From a virus, in IMG/VR virus record IMGVR_UViG_3300049053_000020, positions 1-59,071 of that record: a stretch of DNA of 59,071 nucleotides. One strand, written 5' to 3'. The notes under the pieces are model-generated. The model was not told the DNA's origin and made no database searches. It saw only the letters and a program-made list of their open reading frames with translations. Of this stretch, positions 25,677 to 33,304 are shown in pieces (the stretch's first letter is position 1; each line of letters starts with the position of its first letter). The position numbers were made by a program, and so were the translations under genes.

Positions 25677-26391
25677 TTAACGCCTCCCTGAATTTAGTAA
25701 TGAATGAATGATCTTCACCGGGCCACAGCCTTTCTGCAACTTGGATCTGTGCATTCCAACTATTGCGGAGCATGTGTACGTCAATGATAGTATCGGGGAT
25801 AATATCCCAACATGCTCTATCCCATCTGCCCGTAGGTAAGCCTTTAGGGTGGTCGTGTAGGCGGTCAACGAAAGTTATTCGCCCCATGCCGTATTCGCGT
25901 GCGCGTTGGGTTAACAGTTGTTGATCAGTAGACCAATATCGGTTCCAATCTTCGCTGTATGCTGCGTCGGGGATATGGAACTCACCCATCAGTTCGCGCC
26001 ACTTTACGGCTGTGGCAATGTTATAACATATTGGTAATTCTGATTTACCAGTCAGGTCGTACCCGTAATTGGTAAACCCATCATTGCAATTGAATATATC
26101 TTTCGCAATTATCATATCTGAATCGCTGGTAATGATGATATCCTTGTCGCTGAATATGGGAGACTGACAGGCGAACAGCCTGAATAGTTGCGCAATGGTT
26201 GAATCCTTTACTAATGGCGTTTGCCTTAAAGGCATAAAGTCTGCATCGCAGAACGATTTGATAACCTCCGGCACATCCCCGATAGTTAGAACCACAGGCC
26301 TGTATCCAATCTTATTCCAGCTGTGGCAGGCCAATGGAACAAGAGAAAAGTAGTCAGGGTTGGCATCAGTTGAAATTATAGCATATTTCAT
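25669..26391 (-). CDS. Glycosyltransferase-like protein with DXD motif
   Basis: 240 residues. The start MKYAIISTDANPDYFSLVPLACHSWNKIGYRPVVLTIGD and the core DIIITSDSDMIIAKDIF (DSD metal site) match GT-A retaining-type transferases related to GT8. WSTDQQLLTQRAREYG and DRLHDHPKGLPTGRWDRACW follow. Likely uses an NDP-sugar in the cytoplasm; acceptor unknown. Overlaps its neighbour at 26388 by ATGA. Confidence 0.68.
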   Translation of the reverse strand: MKYAIISTDANPDYFSLVPLACHSWNKIGYRPVVLTIGDVPEVIKSFCDADFMPLRQTPLVKDSTIAQLFRLFACQSPIFSDKDIIITSDSDMIIAKDIFNCNDGFTNYGYDLTGKSELPICYNIATAVKWRELMGEFHIPDAAYSEDWNRYWSTDQQLLTQRAREYGMGRITFVDRLHDHPKGLPTGRWDRACWDIIPDTIIDVHMLRNSWNAQIQVAERLWPGEDHSFITKFREALNG

Positions 26392-26741
26392 AAAGACTGC
26401 ATTTGTTTTTTAATCGCCCTTTCATTTAACAATAACCGGCGGTTGTTTTCAAAATATGAAGCAAGCAATTCATTCGATCGCTTCTTTAGGTCAAATATAT
26501 CAGGTGGCCATATCTCCCGCGTTCCTCCGAATTGATATTGCAAGGTCAGGTGCTTACCCCATAAATCATGACCTGGAATATACCCCCAATAGTTATCCAC
26601 TTCAATGTCCTGAGTTAGCATAGTATACCAGAACATCCACCGCTTTTCCTGAACTTTCAGAACAATTAGTTTAGTGCCAACAAAGTCTTTTTTATTTACT
26701 ACTTGTACGCGCAACTTGTCGCTATGGTAGATGTGTTTCAT
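26388..26741 (-). CDS. Hypothetical protein of the sugar island
   Basis: 117 residues, aromatic-rich (KRWMFWYTMLTQDIEVDNYWGY), with a basic helical C-terminus. No motif recognised. Starts directly after the tiny gene at 26742 and overlaps the glycosyltransferase after it by ATGA, so it belongs to the same operon. Confidence 0.55.
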   Translation of the reverse strand: MKHIYHSDKLRVQVVNKKDFVGTKLIVLKVQEKRWMFWYTMLTQDIEVDNYWGYIPGHDLWGKHLTLQYQFGGTREIWPPDIFDLKKRSNELLASYFENNRRLLLNERAIKKQMQSL

Positions 26742-26870
26742 TTATCTTATTTTAATTTCCATTAACTCCACATCTTGCAATAGTTTCTCCTTGCCTTCTT
26801 CTGATATACGCGGAAGCAGTTTCTCTAATCTTGATGGAGGCAGTACCAGTATTGTAAGTTCGTTATCCAT
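26742..26870 (-). CDS. Very small hypothetical protein
   Basis: 42 residues: MDNELTILVLPPSRLEKLLP then a charged helix ending VELMEIKIR. Its TAA is immediately followed by the ATG of the next gene. Composition is protein-like and its place in the tight operon supports it, but there is no other evidence. Confidence 0.45.
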   Translation of the reverse strand: MDNELTILVLPPSRLEKLLPRISEEGKEKLLQDVELMEIKIR

Positions 26871-26953
26871 TTATTATGACCCCAGTATTGTTTTTAAATA
26901 TACCTTCGCCCTAAAGCGGCAGAAAGGAAGATGATGTCGATCATGCGTTATTT

Positions 26954-27085
26954 TTAATCAGTATAGAAAACCCATATAAAAGGAATATGCCTAAAGTGAT
27001 TACTCGAAAACGTCTTACTTACTTCGCATCTGCATATGTAACCGATTATATCAATGATAACTAATACAACTATTGACAGTATCAT
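26954..27085 (-). CDS. Tiny single-pass membrane protein
   Basis: 43 residues. MILSIVVLVIIDIIGYICRC is a membrane helix, followed by a polar segment. The ATG overlaps the TGA of the glycosyltransferase upstream (ATGA). It might anchor the sugar machinery at the membrane; that is speculation. The 83 bases after it (26871-26953) hold no convincing gene, only a 16-codon frame. Confidence 0.42.
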   Translation of the reverse strand: MILSIVVLVIIDIIGYICRCEVSKTFSSNHFRHIPFIWVFYTD

Positions 27086-27930
27086 AGCATCCAATAAAAA
27101 ATTGACGGATATTGTTTCTCGATCCCCTCCCAATACTCATTATCCTTGCCATGCTTCTGCAGGAACTTGACCACCGCATCAGTTTGGAAACCCGAGGCCC
27201 CGATGTGGAACCCATACCCGTTCGTCTCCTTAAGCTCATCCGGCACGCCTATTTCTTTCAGGTCAATATCATGTATGAAGTTGTGGCAATCGCCCCTAAA
27301 CGTCTGAGGATGGCCTAAAACGAAATGCTCCGTGATGCTGTCGGCTACCTTTGGCAACACGTACCGGTTCAGAAAGTCCTGATCGGCGCCTTTGTTATTA
27401 AAGTCAATACCCTGGCTGAGTGATAGTAGTTCGTCGAATGACTTAACGCCCATGCGTGCGCGGAAGGGGCCGGACTGGAACCCGATCATACCGCCCATAA
27501 GGGTTATGTTATGGCTTACGCTGTCGGTAATTGCGTGTGCCATCTTGGGGCCTCGTTCCCAATAGGAAACTGCTTGTCGTTCGCGGTAGGATAACAAGCT
27601 GTCAGTGTCGCGGCAGATAATGCGGTCGTATTTGTTTTTATCATCCTCGATCATGAACATAGGCAACAACCGATACAGCATCATTTCGCACAAAGGGCGG
27701 GTAGCCTGTAGATAAACATCTAATCTTTTATCCAATGCCAGGTTGGTGAAGTATTCCCTATATGGCGAATAATGCACCGATTGGTCTATTGCCACGCAAA
27801 TAGACCACCCTGGATAAAGCAGTTCTGCAATGCGAATATTAAGATGTAGACCACGTAGGTATGCCCGGAAGTCGTAACAATTTTCATGTTGTTGGTTGTA
27901 ACCGAATAATGAATATGCGATCGCGTTCAT
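27082..27930 (-). CDS. Glycosyltransferase-like protein
   Basis: 282 residues. YDRIICRDTDSLLSYRERQAV holds a DTD metal-binding motif and FQSGPFRARMGVKSFDELLSLSQGIDFNNKGADQDFLNRYVLP resembles the nucleotide-sugar and acceptor part of GT-A enzymes with DQ/EDQ acid motifs. N-terminal MNAIAYSLFGYNQQHENCYDF is an opening I have seen in phage and bacterial sugar transferases. Overlaps the small upstream gene by ATGA. Confidence 0.62.
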   Translation of the reverse strand: MNAIAYSLFGYNQQHENCYDFRAYLRGLHLNIRIAELLYPGWSICVAIDQSVHYSPYREYFTNLALDKRLDVYLQATRPLCEMMLYRLLPMFMIEDDKNKYDRIICRDTDSLLSYRERQAVSYWERGPKMAHAITDSVSHNITLMGGMIGFQSGPFRARMGVKSFDELLSLSQGIDFNNKGADQDFLNRYVLPKVADSITEHFVLGHPQTFRGDCHNFIHDIDLKEIGVPDELKETNGYGFHIGASGFQTDAVVKFLQKHGKDNEYWEGIEKQYPSIFYWML

Positions 27931-28082
27931 TTGTCCTTGTTTAATAAGCCCCTTAATATTGATTTATAATACTCGGCATACTCCTTGCCGTCCTCTCGAT
28001 TCTCCCAATATTCAATTCTAGCTATGATTTCACGTCGGAACTCTTGTTCAGCGGTTAATGTTGGTCCTAGTTTCATACCCAT
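27927..28082 (-). CDS. Small hypothetical protein
   Basis: 51 residues, MGMKLGPTLTAEQEFRREII then a charged helix (YWENREDGKEYAEYYKSILRG). Its TGA overlaps the ATG of the glycosyltransferase at 27930 and its start lies right after the stop of 28084-28659. Shape resembles a short helical adaptor; function unknown. Confidence 0.5.
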   Translation of the reverse strand: MGMKLGPTLTAEQEFRREIIARIEYWENREDGKEYAEYYKSILRGLLNKDK

Positions 28083-28083
28083 A

Positions 28084-28659
28084 TCAATAATTTTTATCGC
28101 TTACGTAATCATAAAAATATAACGTCTGCTCGACCTTATACTCCACTTTCAGTAGTCCACTATCCCGGAGTTGGAAACAATAGTTGCTATCCTCGCTTCG
28201 CTGCCAATCAGGGAATGTCATCTGTTTGGCAATCGATGATCTCACGGTATTGAGGTGATTGGGTGGCCGGTAGTAAACACCGTCGCGCTCATACATCGAA
28301 TCATAATCTATTGAATGCTTGAACGGTTTCGGGTCTTTGCTGTCTGTGGTAATGATCCCGTTAAGCGAACAGCAGTCAGGATTGGTCGCAATGCCCGCCA
28401 TTACCAGTTCAATGTAATCATCGGCTATTCGATCGTCATCATCGATGAAACAGATGTATTCGCCGCGCGACTCCTGCAATAATAGATTTCGTTTGGCACC
28501 TATCGATATATCGGTTGTCTTGTCTGAACGTATTTCAATGTCGACGCCGTGCTTTAAGTAATAATCAACCGTTTGACTTGACACGTGTTTCACTATCCTA
28601 TCAAAGAATTGCTCTCGTCCTGGCACCGTTGGAATGAGTATTGATAGTTTTGGTGTCAT
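28084..28659 (-). CDS. Family 2 glycosyltransferase
   Basis: 191 residues. LSILIPTVPGREQFFDRIVKHVSSQ opens a GT-A fold, IGAKRNLLLQESRGEYICFIDDDDRIADDYI carries the DDD metal site, and PDWQRSEDSNYCFQLRDSG the ED acid motif. All expected GT2 landmarks are seen. Likely transfers a sugar from an NDP-sugar. Overlaps the upstream HNH gene by ATGA. Confidence 0.8.
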   Translation of the reverse strand: MTPKLSILIPTVPGREQFFDRIVKHVSSQTVDYYLKHGVDIEIRSDKTTDISIGAKRNLLLQESRGEYICFIDDDDRIADDYIELVMAGIATNPDCCSLNGIITTDSKDPKPFKHSIDYDSMYERDGVYYRPPNHLNTVRSSIAKQMTFPDWQRSEDSNYCFQLRDSGLLKVEYKVEQTLYFYDYVSDKNY

Positions 28660-29207
28660 TTGAATGATACATTTCGCTTATTAGGTACAATTGGCGCACC
28701 TGTTATGTGATTCCAGGTTCTGCCTGTTTTTATATTCGATATTGCGGAGTGATTGACACCGTATTGACGCCCCAATTCTCTGGTCCCTAAGTTTGATTTA
28801 TATATTTCCATAACATCCGCATCGGTCAATTGCGACTTATTACAGCCTTCTCCCCTTGCCTTATTCTTAAGCCCCATTCGTTCAGCATGGCGTTCATTAT
28901 GACTCTTATCGCACCATTCAAGGTTAGATATATGGTTATTTGTTTTATCGCCGTCAATGTGGTTAACCATAGGTAACCCTGAAGGGTTAGGAATAAACGC
29001 CTCCGCTACAAGTCGGTGGATGCGTAAATTAACTCCTCTTATATGCTTTGCTGGGTAGCCGTTCCCGTTTATTGTTATGCTAAGCATTACAGGCTCTTTA
29101 GATTTTTTTCTGGCGCCCTGCCCTAAATATGACCTGAGCCGACCATAGTTGCTTACTTCATACGCGCCATTGGTGTTTGGGATAGCCTTCCACTTTTCGT
29201 CACTCAT
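28656..29207 (-). CDS. HNH homing endonuclease with NUMOD4
   Basis: 183 residues. NUMOD4 (WKAIPNTNGAYEVSNYGRLRS), HNH core (IHRLVAEAFIPNP...VNHIDGDKTNNHISNLEW with His/Asn residues), and a C-terminal helix-turn-helix (LTDADVMEIYKSNLGTRELG..YGVNHSAISNIKTGRTW). A free-standing homing endonuclease that cuts DNA lacking its gene and spreads by repair. It sits in frame with operon overlaps at both ends, so it has adapted to this place. Confidence 0.85.
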   Translation of the reverse strand: MSDEKWKAIPNTNGAYEVSNYGRLRSYLGQGARKKSKEPVMLSITINGNGYPAKHIRGVNLRIHRLVAEAFIPNPSGLPMVNHIDGDKTNNHISNLEWCDKSHNERHAERMGLKNKARGEGCNKSQLTDADVMEIYKSNLGTRELGRQYGVNHSAISNIKTGRTWNHITGAPIVPNKRNVSFK

Positions 29208-29860
29208 AAGTCAAAGTTTAGCAATTGTCGTTTTAAAAACACTTCTTTATCCTTATTATAAGTATCGTTTCTCCAATACAATTCATCTTTTTTTGCCTTT
29301 GCATTATTTGTATAATGTAGATGCTCAATATGAGTACCAGGCACTAAAATATATTTACCTCTCAGCTGGGCAACAGCTTGCGCTTCATCATCGCACCACA
29401 TCGAATAATAGTCAGGGTGATATATGTACCCATCGCGTTCATAATACTTGCGGCCCAATATACTCACCGTGCATACCCGGTCTTTAGCGTAATCATCCAT
29501 TAAATGAACAAACCCGTCAAGATCGGCCGGCATGTGTTGACGGATAAGGTTGTCGAATCCGTGAGTACGAAAGCGCATATCATCACTGAGGCAGACAAGA
29601 ATGTCCCAGTGGGGTAAGTTATCTAATGATCTATTAATTGCGTGTATCTTACTTTGACTGGTACCCCACCTTGAAATGATAGGGGTCTGAGCCTGTTCGA
29701 TGCGACATCTTACGTTATCATTGTACATCATTAGGTCGTCGGTGTCCAGCTTAGCCACTACGAAATAATCATCACTGGCGCTCATAGTGCGCACATTATC
29801 GAGTGTCTCAAAGAATCGCTCCGGCCTTGACCGGCTGGCAAATGAATAACAGATGGTCAT
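29204..29860 (-). CDS. Glycosyltransferase-like protein
   Basis: 218 residues from the ATG at 29860, which overlaps the upstream TGA as ATGA; an ATG at 29866 is equally possible. MTICYSFASRSRPERFFETLDNV opens like GT2 enzymes, VAKLDTDD and LVCLSDDMRFRTHGFDNLI supply acidic metal-binding motifs, and HPDYYSMWCDDEAQAVAQLRG resembles the acceptor part. No membrane segment. Confidence 0.65.
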   Translation of the reverse strand: MTICYSFASRSRPERFFETLDNVRTMSASDDYFVVAKLDTDDLMMYNDNVRCRIEQAQTPIISRWGTSQSKIHAINRSLDNLPHWDILVCLSDDMRFRTHGFDNLIRQHMPADLDGFVHLMDDYAKDRVCTVSILGRKYYERDGYIYHPDYYSMWCDDEAQAVAQLRGKYILVPGTHIEHLHYTNNAKAKKDELYWRNDTYNKDKEVFLKRQLLNFDL

Positions 29861-30063
29861 TCCCATACTAATTTTAAGTAACCGCCAAAAACTAACAATG
29901 CCGCGCCCCATGGCGTAAATTGGGCGCCTACTAAATCCCTTGCTGTCACCATGCCGCCCGACGACTTTAACTCATCTATCCACCACTCTGTTGCAGATGC
30001 AGCAATGCAATAAGCAACACCAGCCAAGAAAAGCGCAATGAATATATGCCTGAGTGTTTTCAT
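29857..30063 (-). CDS. Small membrane protein of the sugar island
   Basis: 68 residues with two hydrophobic helices (about 7-23 and 51-67) around a polar middle. It lies between glycosyltransferase genes and overlaps the next start by ATGA. It may hold a glycan-related step at the membrane, or be unrelated; no family recognised. Confidence 0.5.
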   Translation of the reverse strand: MKTLRHIFIALFLAGVAYCIAASATEWWIDELKSSGGMVTARDLVGAQFTPWGAALLVFGGYLKLVWE

Positions 30064-30064
30064 A

Positions 30065-30292
30065 CTACTTTTTAATTAACGCATTAAGTTGACTTGCGAA
30101 GTGGCCGAGCAGCAAAGAGCCGTTTATCCCCTGCCAAAAGGTTAAATGAAAAGGAATTAACAATAAGGCAATCCCTATCGAATAGGCCAACCACCTCACA
30201 ATTGATAATGGTATCTTCACCGGTAGTCCCGGTTCGCCCTTATTCACTTCAGCGTTCTTTGATGTATCAATATCAATCGTTTCCTTTTTCAT
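30065..30292 (-). CDS. Small membrane protein of the sugar island
   Basis: 75 residues: a polar N-terminal 28 residues, then two hydrophobic stretches (about 30-46 and 50-66) and a short tail (QLNALIKK). Overlaps the upstream gene by 20 bases. Unknown; together with 29857-30063 it forms a pair of membrane proteins within the island. Confidence 0.5.
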   Translation of the reverse strand: MKKETIDIDTSKNAEVNKGEPGLPVKIPLSIVRWLAYSIGIALLLIPFHLTFWQGINGSLLLGHFASQLNALIKK

Positions 30293-30992
30293 ACTTGCTT
30301 GGTATTGGATATAAGTCTTGTAATATTTCTTTCATCCCATTGGGCGTCCAGCACCGGTCGCCGATGCTGAACCATGTACGGCCGGCAATAGCCTGGTTTA
30401 TCTCATCTGCCTGTAAGGGCATGCGTATTTTTATATCATCCATATACTCGCCCTCAATCCCGTTCATTACACAGTACAACGTCTTTAGGCAGTAACCATA
30501 CCATCTATTCCAGTCGGCCAAAGGTGCACTCCGCATAAACCTCTCTTTATTAAAGAGTATTGGGCAATGGGTATCAAAGTTCTTTACCTCGTCATAAATC
30601 GGCCTTCCCAGAATTGATAATGTATTTCGCTTTGTCTCCCCATATTGCCCGTCCCCCGGCACCATATGCCCACAATGGTAATAAGGGAAAGCTCTTGCTA
30701 CATAGTTTACCAACAGGAAATGATCATCATGCACCATCAGGAAGTCATCACTCACGCGCTCATCCTTGCACGCCGCCAGCATCTTGTTCATGATATTACG
30801 ATCTCTGAACCGGTTACGCGGGTCTTCGTCGAAAGGGATGTGGATGCATCCGGTAACCCACTCTGGCATGTGCCCAATGATGAAGATGTTACCGACGCCG
30901 GTTAGATGCTTCTCAATGCTACGCAGGCAATACCTCAATTCCAGGTTGCGCTGAGTTGAGCGGTTATTGAGGGGGATAACGATGTCAGTCAT
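30273..30992 (-). CDS. Stealth-like sugar-phosphate transferase or glycosyltransferase
   Basis: 239 residues. TDIVIPLNN, ELRYCLRSIEKHLTGVGNIFIIG, PEWV, NRFRDRNIMNKM and DDFLMVHDDHFLL follow the order of the conserved regions of Stealth proteins (capsule polymer hexose-1-phosphate transferases). The DD of VHDDHF would be catalytic. It may transfer sugar-1-phosphate rather than sugar. First larger gene of the island; GGAGGAGG precedes its start. Confidence 0.6.
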   Translation of the reverse strand: MTDIVIPLNNRSTQRNLELRYCLRSIEKHLTGVGNIFIIGHMPEWVTGCIHIPFDEDPRNRFRDRNIMNKMLAACKDERVSDDFLMVHDDHFLLVNYVARAFPYYHCGHMVPGDGQYGETKRNTLSILGRPIYDEVKNFDTHCPILFNKERFMRSAPLADWNRWYGYCLKTLYCVMNGIEGEYMDDIKIRMPLQADEINQAIAGRTWFSIGDRCWTPNGMKEILQDLYPIPSKYEKGND

Positions 30993-31089
30993 TTTTCCTC
31001 CTCCACCCTTTGAAGAATATACACAACCCGGTCAATTCGAGGACTTGCTGTAAAATAAGTAATGGTATATAGTATATCTTATCCTTCAT
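30985..31089 (-). CDS. Tiny membrane peptide leading the sugar island
   Basis: 34 residues, MKDKIYYIPLLILQQVLELTGL then a basic end (FKGWRRKND). Its stop overlaps the start of the Stealth-like gene. It starts nine bases after a strong hairpin (31099-31138), so it may serve as a leader peptide as well as a membrane protein. Confidence 0.42.
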   Translation of the reverse strand: MKDKIYYIPLLILQQVLELTGLCIFFKGWRRKND

Positions 31090-31098
31090 GTATAAAGC

Positions 31099-31138
31099 AA
31101 AAGCGCCGGTCCGGGGGTAGCCAGAACGACGCTCTTTT
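31099..31138 (-). terminator. Terminator-like hairpin between terL and the sugar island
   Basis: On the minus strand AAAAGAGCG pairs with CGCTTTT (one bulge) and an inner stem TCTGG/CCGGA closes around a 5-base loop; GCTTTTGCTTT follows. It should end or weaken transcription from terS-terL before the island. Confidence 0.6.
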
Positions 31139-31210
31139 GTTGACGAATGCCAACATACTCACTACCCCGTTGTGTATGTCGGAATAGCGAAGTTACATTA
31201 TTTCCTGAAC

Positions 31211-31228
31211 TTTCAAATTATTTTGAAA
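31211..31228 (-). promoter_or_regulatory. Late-gene motif, copy 3 (after terL)
   Basis: TTTCAAATTATTTTGAAA is an 18-bp perfect inverted repeat (7-bp arms). On the minus strand TTTG in it is followed 18 bases later by TAACTTCG (31188-31195), near the Bacteroidota TTTG/TAnnTTTG spacing. It should drive the sugar island. Confidence 0.5.
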
Positions 31229-31229
31229 C

Positions 31230-32423
31230 TTATTGACCTGTAACAAGGGAATGAGTATGGCACGCTCCTCTGCTACCATCCATATGGTGATTGAACTCGT
31301 CAATAGGGGTGTTAGTTACAATCCCCTCTATCTCAAGGAACTTATACTTTCTGACCTCAGTTCTTATATTCTCGCTACGTGACGTATATGCTACCTTCTT
31401 GTTTCGCATAAATAGCACCCCGGCAATAATACTGCCGGGACCCTTTGAGAACGGGAATGCGGCGATTCCTTTTAGCCTGAGTGTTCTTATGCCCTCGGGT
31501 GAATGATCGCAATAGCAAGGCTGTCCTGTCTTGTAGCCTGCCTTCAATATCATATCTGCAAGCACATCGGGCGCCAGGCCTCGCGCATAACACAACTCAT
31601 CAATCACATAGTCGTATTCGCTATCATGTGGCTTATATGCTATGCGACCTGAAGCTGTAGGGTCTGCCGTCTCTTTCTCAGAGAAGCCCCAGTCAACATA
31701 CCAGATAACACCATCGGTCCATGGGAAAGCCTCAACCTCATCCCAACTGTAGATGGTTCCCCTCAGCTTACCTGTCAATCCACGGGCATACACCTTGAAC
31801 AAATCCTTATTGCCTATACGCTCAATACGGGCATGTTCAGCATCTGTTAGGTACGGGTTATGTTCATGCCAACTACGTATAACCTTCACACTGTCAAACT
31901 CCTTACCCTTCGGCCCCGTGGGGCAATTGATCACCTTATCATGCACCCAAAAGGACGAAGTAGGATTATAGTCCATGTAGGTTCTAACCTTGGTACGCAA
32001 ATCAGCCTGGTAGAAGATTGAGTATGGTATACGGGTAGCCTCATTAATGTAGAGTATGTGACGCTTACCCCCCTTCGCTTCCTCTTCATCCTCGAAGCTC
32101 TTAAACTCAATTATAGAGTCGTTATTGAAAGTATATGTACGGTCAGTACTATTGTAGTCTTTTATAAATAACTTGATCTCAGGTATCTTAGCAATGTTCT
32201 TAGCGATGCGGAGAGCATCTTCCTTTAACTTTGGTACCGTGTTAGTGGTGACTGTTATTACATACCCTTTGCGGATAATAGCGATAGTAAATAATACTCG
32301 CATAATTGCCTCGGTTTTCCCGCTGGATGTTCCACCCTGATTGATTACAATCTTCTGTTGAGCAGTAAGGTTGGCCCAATACAAGGGGCTTTTCTCATTC
32401 TTGAATAGTTGGACTTCCTTCAT
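31230..32423 (-). CDS. Terminase large subunit
   Basis: 397 residues. The ATPase has Walker A GGTSSGKT (30-37) and Walker B HILYINEATRI. The nuclease has YVDWGFSEKE, YCDHSPEGIRTLRLKG and the final DEFNHHMDGSRGA, matching Terminase_3 (PBSX-like) enzymes. It pumps DNA into the prohead and cuts concatemers. Overlaps the small subunit by 29 bases. It is followed by a hairpin and the sugar island rather than by portal. Confidence 0.9.
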   Translation of the reverse strand: MKEVQLFKNEKSPLYWANLTAQQKIVINQGGTSSGKTEAIMRVLFTIAIIRKGYVITVTTNTVPKLKEDALRIAKNIAKIPEIKLFIKDYNSTDRTYTFNNDSIIEFKSFEDEEEAKGGKRHILYINEATRIPYSIFYQADLRTKVRTYMDYNPTSSFWVHDKVINCPTGPKGKEFDSVKVIRSWHEHNPYLTDAEHARIERIGNKDLFKVYARGLTGKLRGTIYSWDEVEAFPWTDGVIWYVDWGFSEKETADPTASGRIAYKPHDSEYDYVIDELCYARGLAPDVLADMILKAGYKTGQPCYCDHSPEGIRTLRLKGIAAFPFSKGPGSIIAGVLFMRNKKVAYTSRSENIRTEVRKYKFLEIEGIVTNTPIDEFNHHMDGSRGACHTHSLVTGQ

Positions 32424-32730
32424 CTTCTAGGTTGTCGGGTTCTTCGGTATTATCAGGCAGGTCAATATTGGTTCCGGCCGGCATTTGAATGATGACAGCA
32501 GGGCCCCCAACGAGACTCGTATCAACATCCATCTTATCCCTCGGCTTACCTACCGCATGCTCCCATACGAATTTTATAAGGCTGGGCTCATTGCTTTCTA
32601 ATAGCTTCATAAACCCAGTCTCAAGATCTCCATGCTTCTTTTCTATTGCAGAAACAGCTAACCCGCGGATCTTTTCCTCGTCCACCTTGGGCTTGCGCCC
32701 TGCGCCTGGTCTTGCTCCTCCTAATGCCAT
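32395..32730 (-). CDS. Terminase small subunit-like protein
   Basis: 111 residues. The basic opening MALGGARPGAGRKPK is typical of small DNA-binding terminase subunits, followed by helices (EEKIRGLAVSAIEKKHGDLETGFMKLLES) and an acidic tail (EEPDNLEDEGSPTIQE). Directly before terL and overlapping it. It would recognise the packaging start site. Confidence 0.72.
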   Translation of the reverse strand: MALGGARPGAGRKPKVDEEKIRGLAVSAIEKKHGDLETGFMKLLESNEPSLIKFVWEHAVGKPRDKMDVDTSLVGGPAVIIQMPAGTNIDLPDNTEEPDNLEDEGSPTIQE

Positions 32731-32761
32731 ATTATGATTTGGTCATGAATATTCAGTCTCA

Positions 32762-32791
32762 CAAAGATATGACTTTCACTTTATTTTGAAC
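32762..32791 (-). promoter_or_regulatory. Promoter for terS-terL with late-gene motif, copy 4
   Basis: On the minus strand TATCTTTG (32762-32769) is an exact match to the Bacteroidota -7 consensus TAnnTTTG, 32 bp before the terS start. Just upstream lies TTTCACTTTATTTTGAAC (plus-strand 32774-32791), which matches the late motif at 15 of 18 positions. Confidence 0.6.
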
Positions 32792-32993
32792 TTTCAATAT
32801 GTTCCACGACAAACAAATCACAAAACAGGTATTCCGCCTTATTGGTGCTCAAATTCAAACACCACCGTTTAGTCTGGGCAACCCACCTGACCGACTCCAT
32901 ATGGTCAATAGTCCGGTAAAGCGTTTTACGACCCTTAATCCTGAATTGAATGGCTATATCAAGTTCTCCCAGTTGTTTTGGTTTTGGTTTCAT
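32781..32993 (-). CDS. Small hypothetical protein
   Basis: 70 residues from the ATG at 32993 (MKPKPKQLGELDIAIQF); the in-frame start at 33026 would overlap the upstream gene. RTIDHMESVRWVAQTKRWCLNLSTNKAEYLFCD suggests a small beta-rich fold. Unknown. Its end overlaps the terS promoter region. Confidence 0.5.
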   Translation of the reverse strand: MKPKPKQLGELDIAIQFRIKGRKTLYRTIDHMESVRWVAQTKRWCLNLSTNKAEYLFCDLFVVEHIESSK

Positions 32994-33004
32994 AGTATAA
33001 AGTT

Positions 33005-33304
33005 TCACCCCCTCTCCACTACCCATTTACTCACCATCGCGGCCAACTCTCTCCCATACTTCACCTGGCCTGGTATATCCTCTTTCTCAATAGCGGTCTT
33101 TAGCTTAGCGAATGTGGTTTCCATATCGGCGAGGGACGGGGTTATGTTTTCGGATTGTTTGCCTACCTCGATAAGGAAGGTTTGTAGTTTGAGTTGGTAG
33201 GGGGTCACCTTTCGGGGCTGATTCCTTCCGTTTTTATAGCCCACTACGTAACCTGAAACAATACATACAGCTATTAGAATTGCCAGGTAGATTAAACTAT
33301 CCAT
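33005..33304 (-). CDS. Membrane-anchored helical protein
   Basis: 99 residues. One N-terminal membrane helix (LIYLAILIAVCIVSGYVVGY), then a helical cytoplasmic or periplasmic part. No family recognised. Its ATG overlaps the end of the upstream gene by 8 bases. Confidence 0.5.
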   Translation of the reverse strand: MDSLIYLAILIAVCIVSGYVVGYKNGRNQPRKVTPYQLKLQTFLIEVGKQSENITPSLADMETTFAKLKTAIEKEDIPGQVKYGRELAAMVSKWVVERG

